Shown: positions 31,228 to 44,824, counted from the stretch's first letter. The stretch: 64,000 nt of DNA from Saccharina japonica (GCA_008828725.1 MEHQ01004095.1:186001-250000), one strand, 5' to 3'. Notes: a model not told the origin generated them from the letters alone. A program made the numbers and translations.

Positions 31228-34200
31228 CTACGGAAACGCCTGACTATTATTGGCCTCTTTGAAGGCCTGTGATTGGTCGGGCCACAGTTTCGGCGGAAGC
31301 GCCAGTCCTGGATCCTCGGGAAAAAAACTGGCGATGTCACCCTCTTCCACTGTTCATGGCGGTCAGTATGATACCAAATATGTGATGTTTGAGTTGCTAT
31401 TGCATGCGGCATTAGTGGCTGACGAAATTTGGGGTGACATGCCTGAACCAGCTCGTACACACTGGTATGATACGTGTGCGTGTTCTTCATATTAAAACCG
31501 TTATTCCTACCCGTCGACATCCAGCACACCCAGTGTCCGTACCGGTTAATTCTAGAGATAAAACCTCTGTGGTCACAAAAGCGCGAGACAGAGATGCTAC
31601 ACTGTGCTGCAGCAAGGATAACAGGCAATGTCATCGTACCGGATACCACAGGCACGACATACACATGCCAGCAACCCAGATACGTGTTCAAGCCCGAAAT
31701 ATTCTTCTTATTTGAAATTGCGGCCGGCCGGGCGGAAAATTACAGCATTGACAGTGATAGTGCAAATGCGTGTCATAGCGATTTCGGATGGTAACTCACC
31801 CAAGAGCACCTTGGATCCAGGTCGGTAAGTCTTCTCTTCCTTCTTCTTGGGCCTGGCTTTCTCCTTGTCTTTCTCCTTGCTTACGTGCGGTTGTAAGTGG
31901 CCTCCCGAATCTTCGCCGGATTTGGCCTTCAATGAGATAATGTTTTGAGCAGTATCATACGTCAAGGATTGTATTTTCGGTACGACAGGCTACAAACACA
32001 CCAAACACACTCAACACAAGAATGCATACAATGCATGAAGGCAATTTTCGACATGAACACACTACTGTCAGTCATGAAGTCATAAACTGATACGGTAAAA
32101 TTGCATGAGGAGAGGAGAATAACGCGTACAAACGACACCACCTGCAGGTTTTCCGTCGGATGCTTCCTCGATCAAGAGCTGACGTAATAGGGTGCGACAC
32201 AGTTAAATACGAACCAACCAACACAGGCTCACCTGCCGAGCAGCGCGTTCGCCGGTGTTGCTCACCCACTGCCCTGGTGACTGGTTTGAAGTACCACCGG
32301 ATGCAAAAGCTGGTTCGCTCTGATCGGACGACACATCCTCGGCAAGCGGCGCGTCCTGCTTCGCGGGAGACGACAGTCTACCTGGTGCACCTTTCGTTAG
32401 TGTCTCCTGGCCTGCGGCGTGCGCAAAATGATAGGCCAGACGGAGCAAACTCAAAATGGGCAGGCAGCGAACGTGCACAGCAGCGCCAGCACGCCTCGCG
32501 CCAATTTTGGTTGTGAAAGGCAAATAATGACAGGTCAACAGGGGACACGATCACGAACACGAACATCACCTGGCCCAATAGGTGACAGAGCTGGTGCGGG
32601 CCCGTTGGGGTAACAATTTCCAGGAGGCTTCGGGCGCGAATCTGCAGTCGATTGTTGTTGAGCATGTTCCACACACATCTCTTGCCGCCTGGAAGGGACC
32701 TGCCGCGTCGGAACCAGCATTGTGCCGTAGATAATCAATATCAGGTACAGTAGTTACGTATCGGATTTAAGAAGCGATTACATCGGATCGGCACATCGTT
32801 TCTCTTCGACCCGCGATTCGATATTAATATGCACCCAACCGTTCCAGAGAGTACTCAAAACAAGGAAAAGCGTCGGCAGGAAGACTGCCGACCTACAGTA
32901 TGTACCCTGCGCACGTGATATGATGTGTGTTATCTATTTATATATCGCGGAGGCTGCGTTCGGTTTCCTCACCTAAAACGTTTGATTTGTTAGCAAAAAT
33001 AAAAATGATAAGGAGTGATACCGGTACATCATTGTACCCATACATAGGCGAGCAAACGGCTTCTGTCAGAACTGTCAGAAAGCGCATTAGGGACTAGGAT
33101 GGCAAGGGTAGAGGGGAACCCCTTCAAAGTATAATTACCTGGAACCTGGTATACAACATTGGAAGTATCCTACCTTTGTCGGGGGGGTGTCTTGCCCCGA
33201 GCTGTTCGTTGGATCATGGGATGCTCGGCGAATACTGGATTGGTTGCTTGGGATCCTGTTTCGAGATGACGACTTGGATCCGACCTGGTCTTGGTCGACT
33301 CGTTGAGGGCGACCGCTGGCGTCCTCGCGAAACTGGTCGCGCCCAGCGCTGGTGACACTCTTCGTGGAGCTTCTCGTGCGGTTATCAGCTTGCCCGTGCG
33401 ATTGCACTTGGTAGAGGGCGCCTTGATTCCGATTCCTACGCTGTGAACGCCCGGCATAAGGAACGCCACCAGGCTGGGGACCTGTCGGATGTCGCACAGC
33501 GGTGGCAATTGGAAAGAGCATCCGCTTTTTACTTACCGTCTCGGGCTTAGAATCGACAGTGCATTATTGTTTGAGGTGTGCGACGTATTTCACAAGCCTG
33601 GTAAAACTACAGTAAGTGTTCATTCGGAACACAGGGCATTGTTATTATTGTGTCGCCAATGACATACCTTGTACATTCCGAGGGGACCTACGGTACTATG
33701 ATGGCAAGGTTTGGAGGAATCCGTGCTTGTTTTGTTTTGTACTCAAAGGGTGCACATCAAAAAGCAGCTGCAATTGCCGTGCCCCCCATTCTCAAACAAA
33801 ACACTCGTGCACAAACACCGGAGCAAGGGAATAAAACAAACGAAAGTGGCCCCCAGCAGTCATTTGGCTAAAGCCATGGAGTTTATGGCGTGGAACCCGC
33901 ACGTCGCCGCGTTTACATTACAACAGAGGCAATGTCTCCCAACGTAGATAGGTAAGCGTCGCCTACGCGCAAATGCGCGATACTTGACAAAAAACGTTCT
34001 TCGATCGCGACAAGTGCTGTGTGAGTAGGAGAGGCAAACTCACCAGCATCAGATGAAGGCCTCCGCTTGTTCGGATCCCATGTTCCGTCTGTGTGATGCC
34101 CGAGCTTGCTGCCTTGATGTCTGCTGTGATCGACACGTTCTCGTCGTTGCAGAGGCCCTGGTGATCCACCAAATGCTTGCCCTTGCACCCGCCTTTCTGA

Positions 34201-37200
34201 AATTATTCCCAGAGGGGGGAAGCCTGGAGGCCCTGACCGTTGCCCCTGATTTACACCCTGGTCAGGCGAACCGCAGGGGAACCATTAGGCAACGTGCTGT
34301 CACACTCGCAAAAGCTTTGCCAGGTGCTCGATCCCCTCCGTAAGCGGTCTGCCATTCTGCAATCACACAGAAATACAGTATATAGGACCCACTATTACTA
34401 GATGTACACAATAAACGCGTTCAGCTAGTTGGTGACCACTCACCATCTGCTGGTGTCGCAAGGACGATGGAGGGCCAGGAGGGGTAGGCAGCGCAGTTGC
34501 TCGAGCCGGCCATGCCGCGCCTTAGGAAACCAAACAGTCAAGGGCATCGTGGATCGATCGGAATACGTTTGAGTACGGTGTCTACTGACAGCTTGTCATT
34601 GCGCCTGGCTCTCGCCTATCGGTATGATAGTCGCACGAAGCTAATAATAACAGGCGTCGATTGTGTATAATGGTCGGTGCCTACCGCGCAAAACATCGCA
34701 GCAATATTTTGCCTGCCCATGTCCACAGACACCACCCAGCTGCGCCCTACCACTCTAGAGTGGGCACAAGATTTGGTGGCGCATTAAACAGAATTCCCCA
34801 ATCAGCATGAATGAACCGCTCCCGCTTGCCTCTGATCAAGACTCAAATCAATCCGTGCCATGGCATGTAACATGGGTATTGCTTTCATATCAATACGAAC
34901 TCGCCGCCAACTTGTGATGATTTTAGCTATTCGCTGGAGATGGGGTACCTCATCCGCACATCACGCACGAGCAACATCTCTAATCTATGTATTGACACAC
35001 CAGGTACCCATACCGATACGGGATGTATATATGAGCGCTACAAAAGGCTGCCGTCGCGTGGACACCGACGCATGCACGTACACACGGCCGGACTTTAACT
35101 TGCACCAAGTAACCTTCGCTGTTGGAATTCGCGTAAGAGAACGTGGTGTACACCCAGCCGTACCGATCGCGCACTGCTGTGTAAACTGTAAACTGTGTAA
35201 AAGCACAAGCTGATTGAGGAGCGCGAGCGCAACATGACATAGCCGGTAAAAGTCGCACATACGAAGTATATATGATACGTCGGTTGAAAACAACTACTTT
35301 CTCACCTGGGTGATGCCTTCGATTCTGCCCGCGGTCCCCGAGCCCGGGTTGAACAGTCGACTGTGGGCAACACAAAAAATGCATACAAGTGGCGTCAGCG
35401 GACGGGCGTTGAACAGGATGTATCGCTGTACCCCAGTACCCCATTACTATACCAGGTACCTGGTATATACTAAGGCATTAAACATTGGCGTGACAATCGA
35501 AGCTGAGAGCTTGCCTGCCGCGGGAGGGCTCTTTTATGGTCGAACGATGCTGTTACCGGTGTTCGTGTATGGCTAATATTGGAGCAAGGAATATTCTAGA
35601 AAGTTTTGCCTCGGGTTGTTGGCAACAACTATTGGAGAATGGAGAAATACGGAGGTGGCTTATACGCAGCAATACGCGACCGCGTTGGTCTGTGTCGGTA
35701 TCGGTGTCTGTGTCGCCTAACTGATACCAGGTAGGCCTTTGCTGGATAGAGCGGCCTCTCTGTTCCTCCCTTTTCCTCTATATCCCTTCCTAGTGTAGGG
35801 AACGCTACTATTAATAATCTATATTACACGAATGTGTGTATGTTAAATAATCGCACTTGGTGGGGCTCAGAGGAGAGTCGTGAGGGTCTTCATGGCGGAG
35901 CCACAAACAGCGGAGCGTGCGTAAATACCAGGGTGGCGGGTCGGTAGACAACGACAGAAATAAAGTTCGTGCTGTGCAGGTTAGTTATACACGGGCGCTG
36001 TTCCGTACACAATAAATTATTAATGTTGTCGTACATAACAATTCGAACCATTTGAACAATTTGAATTGCATGCGTTGACGGCAGGCTATCATAGACCTCG
36101 CGCGCCATACTGGGGGCATGTCATGGAATGAGTATCAAAGTACCTCAAGATCTCACCTCGGTAGCAGCGGTTTTCACTTCTGAGCCAACAGCGGCTGAAA
36201 ACCCCCGTTTGGCCGGTAGCGTTTCTGACACGATGTGCAGTTGAGGACCACCTGCGTACAGGCGTGGGTGTAACTCCTGTTAAGTCGACCTGTTCGACTT
36301 AAAGATGAAACGATAAAACCCAGCTATCTACGTAGGGAAGAGGGAAGATCACTTTCCAACGGAAGGATGGCCTGCACAACAAGTTTTTGGGCGATCATCT
36401 TCGATAAAGATGAAAGCGCATTCTTCAACAACATAATTTGACTTCATAAAAATGGTATAATACGCATGCAGGTTACCACGTAGGCGATGGTGGACGCCTG
36501 TACGAAACGCTCTACTGAAACCCACCAACACATATACATACACACCAGTATATATACTAAACTATTAATAAATAGAAAGACATGCCAGGTCTCCCTTTGA
36601 GAGGACGGCACTCTCCTGCGTGGTGCTCGCTATATAAGGGCAGGTTAACAACGTTGGGCGACGTCTGGTTTAATGAACGTGTGTGTTGTTGACCCCTGCC
36701 TGGCCTACACGTGCGATACAAATATATACGAATAGCAAGATAGTAAGATCGTAAGATAACACACCCCCTCGGACGATTGTGATATAATACATAATATATA
36801 ATACATCATACTGGTAGATAATAGATACCTGGTAAAATCATATAGATAATAATAGATAATACCTGCTTTTCTCGACAACGAGGAGAGTGCAAACGCCGTC
36901 TATCCGTCTATCCGTTTATGGAAAGGTATAGGTATAGGTATAGACGAGATATTTCCTACGCCACAATTTTCGTTTTGTGTGCCTCGCCATGTTTTGAAGG
37001 CAATCGGCTCGGGAACTCATCCCTGGGGGCGTGTTATCATATCATATCATATCATATCGTAACATACCATATCATACCATATAATATAATATCCTGCGTG
37101 CTGTATCGTATCTATTGCAGGTGTCGCCTGATACACGCACCTCAGAGAACACGTTACAATGCTAATGCTACCAAGGGATCTTCAAAATATTCGAGTCAAG

Positions 37201-38085
37201 GCGCCAACATCTACTGTTTCCTGCACCAGCTAGGACAAAAATGGCCGCAGCGGCTGTTGTGTTGCAGTTATGGACTGGCCATGTTCGCAAATAAGTCAAA
37301 AACACTACGTAGGGTTTGCACGATCGAATCAAAACGTTGAGAACAACTCACTATTAATACGTCGCATCAAGAATGGGCAACTTCTCAGACAAGGGATTGT
37401 GGGTTCACCTGGCATAGCTTCGAGTGGAATATCTGACGGTGCTGGAGATGATGATGGCGTGAACTCCTTTGCCATGGGGTTCGTGCCTTCTACAGATAGC
37501 CGCCTGTTGATAACAAGTGAGGACGAGAGGTGTTATCACACAAAACAAACTACATGTTCTGCCTTGTCCGCCCCGCCCCTACTTGATGGTTTCAAGATAA
37601 TTGTGGGTCGTCCAGCGGTAGCAAATCCGTGCCATTAATAGAGGTTCAGCGCTATCATTGAGGATCTAACTTGCCGATCATGCTATTATTGGGCGAAAAG
37701 GTTGGAACATACCTGGGTACTCGACATTAAAACCCGACCACCGACCGCCTGGGAAAATTGTCTGAGTTAAGGTATAGTAGATGCAATGAAGACTTAAGGC
37801 AGCTGTAGTACAGTTAGTATTAATATAGTATTAATAGTGTGGACCAACAACCCACTGGGCCAAGTCGAAATGAAAAAGCATGGTGCAAAGAAAAGCAGTA
37901 CATTTGGTAATTTTTCGTACCACCGTGCACGCGTGAAATATATACCTGGTATCTCGTACTTGTATTATAGCTCCACATGACTTAGGCATGCGCTATAGCA
38001 GCAGATAATATTAATAATAGTTGATCGTGTGCTACTGATGTACCTCTGAACCATCGGCTCTGTCTGATGACCTGCAGGCGTGGTG
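31228..38085 (-). CDS. Gene of at least 13 exons for a Ser/Pro/Gln/Arg-rich protein
   Basis: Minus-strand exons chain in compatible phase at every junction: 38085-38044, 37503-37409, 36251-36157, 35360-35306, 34520-34444, 34356-34306, 34257-34044, 33481-33174, 32699-32570, 32411-32233, 31989-31800, 31442-31375, 31341-31228 (stop TAG). Most donors are GTGAG-like and most acceptors YAG, with proposed introns from 33 and 48 bp to about 800 bp. The protein is mostly low complexity and probably disordered. It has one helical stretch (RPLTEGIEHLAKLLR), a Lys/Glu run (KEKDKEKARPKKKEEK) followed by YRPGSKVLLG, and an acidic, Pro-rich C-terminus (FFPEDPGLALPPKLWPDQ). That composition is common in RNA-binding or scaffold proteins, which is inference only. 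The first exon is internal, so the start is missing. The 33-bp intron 31342-31374 is the least certain. Confidence 0.62.
37036..37095. repeat. ATCAT pentanucleotide microsatellite
   Basis: ATCATATCATATCATATC followed by diverged ATACC/ATAAT units. It lies in the intron between two exons of the minus-strand gene. Confidence 0.85.
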
Positions 38086-38274
38086 CTGTCAGCAAAAAAT
38101 GAAAAGCTAAAAGCTAATAAGGGCCATTTGTCACGAAGAAGAACTGTCTTACGGTCCGCTCGTAACGACCGACCCCAGTTTACGTAAATGTATTGTTGTT
38201 TATACACAGGGTCGAGGCGAGGGTGGTCGAAAAATATGTTTTCGACACCTCACGTCGAATTGTTCAACTTTGAC

Positions 38275-39250
38275 CTTTTGACAGGGGGGGGGGCTACCTG
38301 AGACCGTCCCCTCCCTCTACGCCTGCACAACAACCATATAAAACTGAACACAGGGTACAGTATGAAGCCGCCCCCCCCCCTGCTTGATATACAAGGCCTT
38401 CCATAGTACTACAATACTACCGGACACTGTCCCCTCCCTCTATGAAATATGTCAGGAGACGGCACTTTTACCCCTTGACGGACGGGTTCAGGGCAAATGC
38501 CTTGACGGACGTGCCTTGACGGCAAATCCCGGGGACACGAAGTAAATATCCCCGTTGTGCGGAAAACGCCTGACCAAATGTTTTAGTAACTGTTTTTTTT
38601 GTTGAGATTTTTTGTCTGCCAGTCTGCCATTCTTTTTCTTGTTCGGAGTCCAGATCTACAGCAGTATACTTCTTATAACGAGCAACGAGCGACACAGCAA
38701 TATCCTCGTATCTTCTCGCTCCTTCACGATGTTGTGTTGAAGCCCAGACTGGTGCTACGATAGGGGGGATTCCCACATTTTCACTACCGGGTTTTGGCCA
38801 CTCGGACGAGTGGCTCCGACTCTCGCTAAACATTGGACCTAAACATAGTTTGTTCGCGTTACGTAACAAAATCCCCGATGGCGTTGCATATAGAACAACA
38901 AAAATACAAACACACTTATGAGTACCACACAGTAAAGCAGTCACTCGGCCGAGTGGCTCTGTGCAGGTGAAAAACAAGCACTTATACATGACCCCCCTAC
39001 CGTAGCACCACGCGCCAGTAGCACAAATAAACAAATAATAAATAGGGGTTTCCACAGAGATAATGAGTCGTTTTTCTAGCGGGGATAGGGGACAATCCGG
39101 ATGGAAATGCCTTGACGGACGCCCTTGACTGACTGATTGCTTGACGGTTGCCCGTCTCCTGACATATTTTCCCTCTATTGAACACAAGGGACGGTAGAGA
39201 GCCGTCCCCTGCTTGATACAAGGCCTTCCATAGTACTACAATACTACTGG
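38275..39250. mobile_element. Repeat-bounded block with TTGACGGACG motifs
   Basis: GGCCTTCCATAGTACTACAA, preceded by CTGCTTGATA, occurs in direct orientation at 38380-38420 and 39208-39246. Just inside, CTCTATGAAATATGTCAGGAGACGG at the left pairs with its complement at 39155-39178. Copies of TTGACGGACG sit at both ends (38476, 38501, 39111). The interior holds a 239-codon minus frame (39187-38468) with a hydrophobic middle and Lys-rich end, plus two palindromes, CCACTCGGACGAGTGG and CACTCGGCCGAGTG. This looks like a small mobile element; class and coding status unknown. Confidence 0.5.
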
Positions 39251-39358
39251 GCGGCGCTGCGACCTATGCGAGGAGGCCGCAACTGCGTAGTGACAGCTAC
39301 TGCAGCAGGAGTAGTGACAGCGACTGCATGCAGCAGTAGTGAGAGGAACAAAGGAGCT

Positions 39359-39534
39359 ATGAACTCGCTCGAAGGTGGATCAGAAGGCCGCGAAGACTCG
39401 TGGGATCGGCAGGCTTGGCATGGAATGTCGAGTGCGTTCTTTTCTTGCTTCGGCACATTGTATTTGGTCGACAAGCTTGGTCGGATCAACATGCAGGTTC
39501 CTTCCTTCTTAGCAGATATATCGATAGACCCCAG
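39359..39534 (+). CDS. Possible first exon of a plus-strand gene
   Basis: ATG at 39359 opens a frame with an acidic, Gly-rich start (MNSLEGGSEGREDSWDRQAW), then FSCFGTLYLVDKLGRINMQV and PSFLADISIDP, closing on a CAG|GTAGGT donor after two bases of a codon. Frame, composition and donor support an exon. I found no convincing second exon: the frame at 39584-39750 is protein-like but out of phase. No family recognised. Confidence 0.4.
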
Positions 39535-40640
39535 GTAGGTATCTTCGACACCTGTGTGTACCCTTGCAACGATAATCGATCAGGGAAACCAACTGCTGAC
39601 CCTGCCTGGTGTCATCGGCAGTTTGCCGTCCCACACAAGTCCCACATGCTTCTGTACACACGTCGTGTACGTCACTGCCGGCGACATCGCGACCAGTGTT
39701 CGACACTCTCATACTACATCGTGGCTAAGCAGAACAAGCATTCGAGGTGAAATATGTCGCACGAGGGGTGTACGTGTGGTGTCATGTTACGCTATTTGAT
39801 TCGATGTGAGGGTTTGCGCCTCTCCGGTACTTTACTGTGTCACACAAATCCCGTATGATACGTACACCGATGCACGATGGATATCATACACTGAAAAAAC
39901 AAAAAGCTGTTTAAAAATTAATTTTCGAGGGGGGCGGGGTTAGGTGTATGATATCAAAATCCCCGGCCGCCCCTGGTCGAGGTGTTAAAAAACATACGTG
40001 TTCGATGTTTTTCCGGCCAACTTCCTTACGTGTCGACCAAGGGTGTATGTTGGGTTGTTTTCACGGTTAGCGCTAGGACTAGAGTTAGGTTTTATGGGAG
40101 GTGGGTTATCCAAAACGCCTTATAGAGATAAGGAAACCACACGCTGTATACACGACGTTTCCCTTTATAAACCTGTACCATTTATGTTGTTTCCCATGCC
40201 TTGCATAGGCGGCTCGGAATCTATGTACTCCTATCGATTCAAGTATGTAAATCAAACTTCAATACAACAATGTACATGTTTGGCCAGGGGAGTACAGAAA
40301 AAAATACTGCACGCCATCCTTTTACTTTTGATTAGGGGAAGAACGTTTTGCTTTCATTATTAGGGGGATACGACGGGATATTTGAATTTTAAAGTTCAGT
40401 GGTGATTTAACAGCGAGGATGCTCGCCAAACACGAGTCCATACCTATGCATCCCCAATACCATACCGTATCGTATATGTACTTTGCTCTATATTAAATAA
40501 ATAATCTACATATAAATATCCGTGATACAACGGTACTGTTGCTTACGAAGCCGACAACTACCACCTATATCAGTAGTACCATGTCATCCCGCCGTCGTGG
40601 ACGGCCGCATGAAAGTAACACACTCAACACTGCAAATGGT
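39535..40640. other. Unassigned region
   Basis: Contains a possible exon-like stretch at 39584-39750 and a plus frame at 39998-40363, neither supported by chained splice sites or a recognised family. Confidence 0.3.
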
Positions 40641-40644
40641 GCTG

Positions 40645-41165
40645 TTCGGGTTTGTTGTATGTGGCGTGTGCACCCTCCAACAGAAGAGGGCGACGACGTG
40701 GTCGCCGCTTGAGCGTTACACTTTACGGAGGTTTTGTGCTTGGCCCATAAATATAGCCGACCCTCCGACCCGAGCCCTAACCCTGACTCGAATCTGGATC
40801 CTAATCCAGTAAACCGTGCTAGGATGCTGTGCTTCGTTAGTGTAACCGACGTATAGAGGCAGCAGAAGCAGCACAGTCCTAGTTCATTTGCAAGGCCTAC
40901 TACTCTATGGTGAAGTTGGAAAACCGGATATTCGGTCTTGAAACTGAAGTCTAGCCAGGCATCAGCAGGCAGTGCTGTGCAACTGTTTGCTGCGCGCTGT
41001 CATTTGTGTGTGGCGTGTGTACAGCGAGGTGCGGTCGCCACTTGATAGATAATATTTGCGGAGGTTTAGTTTTCGCAGATAAGCTGAACCTACGACCCGA
41101 AGCCCCAATGGAACCTTAAGCGACTGCCCCGTGGTGGAATGCTGTGCTTGCTAGCTGCGTTAATC
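40645..41165. repeat. Diverged tandem duplication, period about 330 bp
   Basis: TGTGGCGTGTG..GGTCGCC.CTTGA..GCGGAGGTTT and CCGACCC..GATGCTGTGCTT occur at about 40660-40845 and again at 41005-41155. The copies differ by many indels. Confidence 0.65.
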
Positions 41166-41855
41166 GGTAATGTCTAATGTGTGTCGACCGTGTGTACGTA
41201 CTGGATGCCTTCTGCACTACCTGGTAGGGTATACACCAACGAATCATACCCACCTTCCCAGTGTGTTATTTCCTTTACTATAAAGACCACCCACCCACAA
41301 AGTCAACTTGACGTTCATACATCTCAACGACACGGTACCACGAACTGCGGACAGGGTTGACGCTCTCCTAAAAGCGACCTAGCTCATTTGATATGGTGCG
41401 GTGCCTTGTGTCTTTAGTACACGTCTGTTCGATCTCGCCTCGGGGCTAACTGAACATTCCAGAAAACTCAAAATTTGGAAGCTTGAGGGATATTTCAATC
41501 TAAAACTTAAACGTTGAACGCTACGAACAACAAAGGCAAGTGTACCAATTCCCAATTGAACGAGAAGCGATGGGAGATGCCCGACGCAACCGGACCTCGT
41601 TTCCCGAACTTATGCGAGCTTGACTCGAGCCTGGCGGGAGAAGGTACACATACAAATGTGTGTAACGAAGGCTTTGTTTGTAGAGCTGTTTCGTACGAAG
41701 TGCAAGCCATACATTCCGTTCAATAGAAGGGCGGTTAATATCAGGAGGTGCATTCGATTCAATCGGACAACCCGATCTACATCATGGCCTGACCTCATTT
41801 TTGACTATATCGCGATGCGTTCATCATGTGTATTTTAGGTATTATTTCCCCCCTT
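41166..41855. other. Unassigned region
   Basis: Overlapping open frames on both strands near 41510-41720; neither is supported. Confidence 0.3.
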
Positions 41856-41860
41856 AGCAT

Positions 41861-41976
41861 TTGGCTCTTCCTGGTTGGCGAAAACCCAATGCGCTCTGTC
41901 CCGGCGTTGTAGGGATGCGCTGGTCTTTGGTCATACGCCTACATCTGTGCACGACATGAGTACGCATCCACCCCCA
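41861..41976 (+). mobile_element. LINE 3'-end fragment (plus orientation)
   Basis: Matches the 3' end of the minus-strand LINE copies at 51238-51330 and 53579-53700. Landmarks: GCGAAAACCCAATGCGCTC, TTGTAGGGATGCG, GGTCATA, GTGCACGACATGAGTACG, then a C-rich end. It is a 5'-truncated insertion too short to encode protein. Confidence 0.8.
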
Positions 41977-42995
41977 GCAGCCGGCAGGAGACGGTTGTTT
42001 GGTCCTATCTATGGGAACCTACAATGCCGAGGCTCGCCCGTTCAAATTTACTCGTTTACGAGCAGGCCGTCTTGTCAAGTATACATAGAATCGTCTCGTC
42101 CCTCGAACGACAAGTGTTGTGCTTCTGCAAGACCTTTTCGATTACTCTTGTACAACAAAATTAATGAAAAATAAGCATGCCTCGGGCATTCCGAAAGCGT
42201 CGTCCCCCAAGGATCAATCGCGATTATTTCCGGGACCCATGAGTAATTGAGTGCGCTTATATAGAGTTGCTGCAAACATGTCGGGTAATCATCCAGTGGG
42301 CAGGAAGGGCGGCTGTTGTATGTGAGAGGATCGCAGAGTACGTTTTTTCCATCGTGGGTTATCTGCACTTGCAAATACAAAAGCTCGTGTGAAATAATTG
42401 CAGTTTAGTTCTTCGCTTCTTCTTCGTGTTAATGAAACAAAACACAATCATACACACGCCATCTGCGCTTCGATCAGGTTTCACGAGATATTCTGGAAGG
42501 TCATCCATCGTCACAGAAAGGCTAGGGTCGACTCGACCTGTGTGTGATACCACTGATAATGTGAGTACCCCGCTCGTTTCATTTTGCTTTAGTATACAGC
42601 TTTTGTAACGGCAGGACAACAGTCTGCAGCTGAGTACGCACTGAGTTGGCCCAACCCGGTGTCAAATATACCTGAAACCTCGAACATTCTAGATTGTGTT
42701 GATTGCGTTTGGATACACTTCATCCTATGTTGTAGTCTGCACTCTTTAGCCGTACATGCCGATCCAAATATCAACATTCGTCCGATCACTGGCGTGTTGT
42801 GTGTCGGTCAAGATATATAATAGGATATGCCAAGGGTTTCGAACAGCCTCCGAGGCCCAGGACCGCGTGTGTGTCCATCGACTCATACACTACACAAGGA
42901 GGGTGGCTGCCTACATGTAAAATTAAGCTGCCTATATGCCTGATACATTCGCAACGTTTTTTCGTACATATGTTGTGTGGCATATACCGGTCGCC
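41977..42995. other. Unassigned region
   Basis: No exon or repeat I can support. Confidence 0.35.
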
Positions 42996-43011
42996 TGTAT
43001 TCCTTTACAAG

Positions 43012-43274
43012 CGACCACCGTCGCAACTCAAACTCCAAACCCCGTACGTTCGTCAAGGGCACAGGTTATGTTTGCCTCAGGATACCTAGACGACAAGTTG
43101 CCGGTGCCTCAGACGAGTTTGACATATTACGCGGATTCGCCGCTACCGTTGTTTGTGCAGGGGGCTGTCAACTCTACATACGCAACTCATTTGTGTCGCT
43201 GTGATGTGGCTTGTCCCAGTAATAATGTCCAATTCACACGACCATCGTCCTGGTCTGAACGGGCATACCAATAG
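43012..43274 (+). CDS. Possible terminal exon, Ser/Thr-rich
   Basis: After a pyrimidine-rich acceptor (CCTTTACAAG) at about 43010, a plus frame runs 87 codons to TAG at 43272. It reads VATQTPNPVRSSRAQVMF, then LDDKLPVPQTSLTYYADSPL and a Cys pair (CRCDVAC). Composition suggests an extracellular or lumenal segment. A second frame at 43153-43362 is also open, so the frame is not secure. No family recognised. Confidence 0.3.
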
Positions 43275-44820
43275 GGCAACATCAACGACGGCGGCGGTGG
43301 CTTCCGCCGCACGAGGTATGGCCAGTTTCCCGATGTTTGTTGATTCCGTGAAGTACGCGTAGAACATTCAGGTATTGTATGCAGAATTTTCCGCGAAGCA
43401 GATTTTTTTCTCTGTTGTAGCAGTCTCGGCCGTCGGGATACATTGACAGCGGTGACTACGTGTTTGGTGTGTTGAAGACATTCTTAGAAGAATGCTGGAG
43501 TTGACCCTGTGTTTGGCAAGTTCGCGCTTTTTCGTGTACGTTTTTTTCTATACATTCGGCGATAAACGAAAGTGAACTAAGTCTCACACTGCAACTTTAG
43601 TGCTAACCCCGGTATTCAATCCCGGTAGTGAAAGCCGGCCGCCCCGGTGGTCTAGCAGGTAACCACGAAGACAGTTAGATTGGACGTTTTTTTCTCAAAT
43701 GGCATCAACGGTCGAGAGCGCATGGTATTGTACTCTAGGGTGAGTAAGCACAATTCGACGAGAGTTGACGATCTACAGACCGTTCTTTTGATATATTTAG
43801 CTGGCATGACGCATCTGTCTCCGTATATTCTTCGGAGTTGACTGAGGACGGGTGTCACCGTCGTTATCCACACAACTACCGCTGTTGCTGCTACTGCTAC
43901 TGTCTCTGTGCGTGTACCAGCGCGAGGAAGAGTTTAGTGCTGTTGCTCTGCAGTAGTAGTGGGTTCGTCTTCGGCATGAGGAGGGAGGCGAATGTTTGTA
44001 AACCCGAAACAACAATAATATGTAACTACAACAATGCAGCAAGTCGGCCACGTAGGGAAACGGTATCCTTCAACTGCTCCTCGGCATGTACGCGGTTGAG
44101 TTGGCGGCTCTGCATGGGATATTGTACAGCATGCCCGCGTGGGGTTAGTAGTATGGGGTGCCGTCTATTGTACCAGGGTATTTTTCATATACTATACCCT
44201 GTTCGTTGCTGCTGCTCTGCTTCCTTTGGTGTGTGCGGTGTGTGATTTCATGACGAGGTTGCAGTTTGTGCATATATGTATGCATATTCTTCTTACAGCC
44301 GTCTTACTGTAGTGCTGGTGGTGATGATCGTCTAGCTCTCTAGCCGAAAGTTTTTGCCAGCACTGCTGCCACTACTGAGAAGCCCAAATAGTAAGGATAT
44401 AGACCTACCTGCCATGTATAGGTCTGTGTATGACGTAGTTGGCGCAAAACACACATTTTGGTCAGTACACTAATGGCACGAAGAGGCCCATTCGAATACA
44501 TAGACTCGGATTGCACACCAGGTATATAATTGTAGAGAAATAAGCGATTCTGAGTTTGGAAATATTAAAAAAAACCTGATCCATGTCAATAATAAATACG
44601 AAAAAAACGTCAACAGTAGGACATTACACGTCTTATATGTCAGGTAAACTATAAGGGTAGGGTGGATGTTAGAAATTTATTGAATAACTTGAGCTAGTAA
44701 TAGTGTTGAATAACAAGTTTTGACGCAAGAAAGATAGTTCGCGCTTCTTCCCACCGATATTTTCTATCACATGTTTGGCCGCTCCACCATTGCGCGGGGA
44801 GCGGCCAGTTGTAAACCCTA
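43275..44820. other. Unassigned region 5' of the glycosyltransferase gene
   Basis: Several short frames, none supported. No repeats recognised apart from short GCTGCTACTG runs near 43882-43895. Confidence 0.35.
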
Positions 44821-44824
44821 GCGA

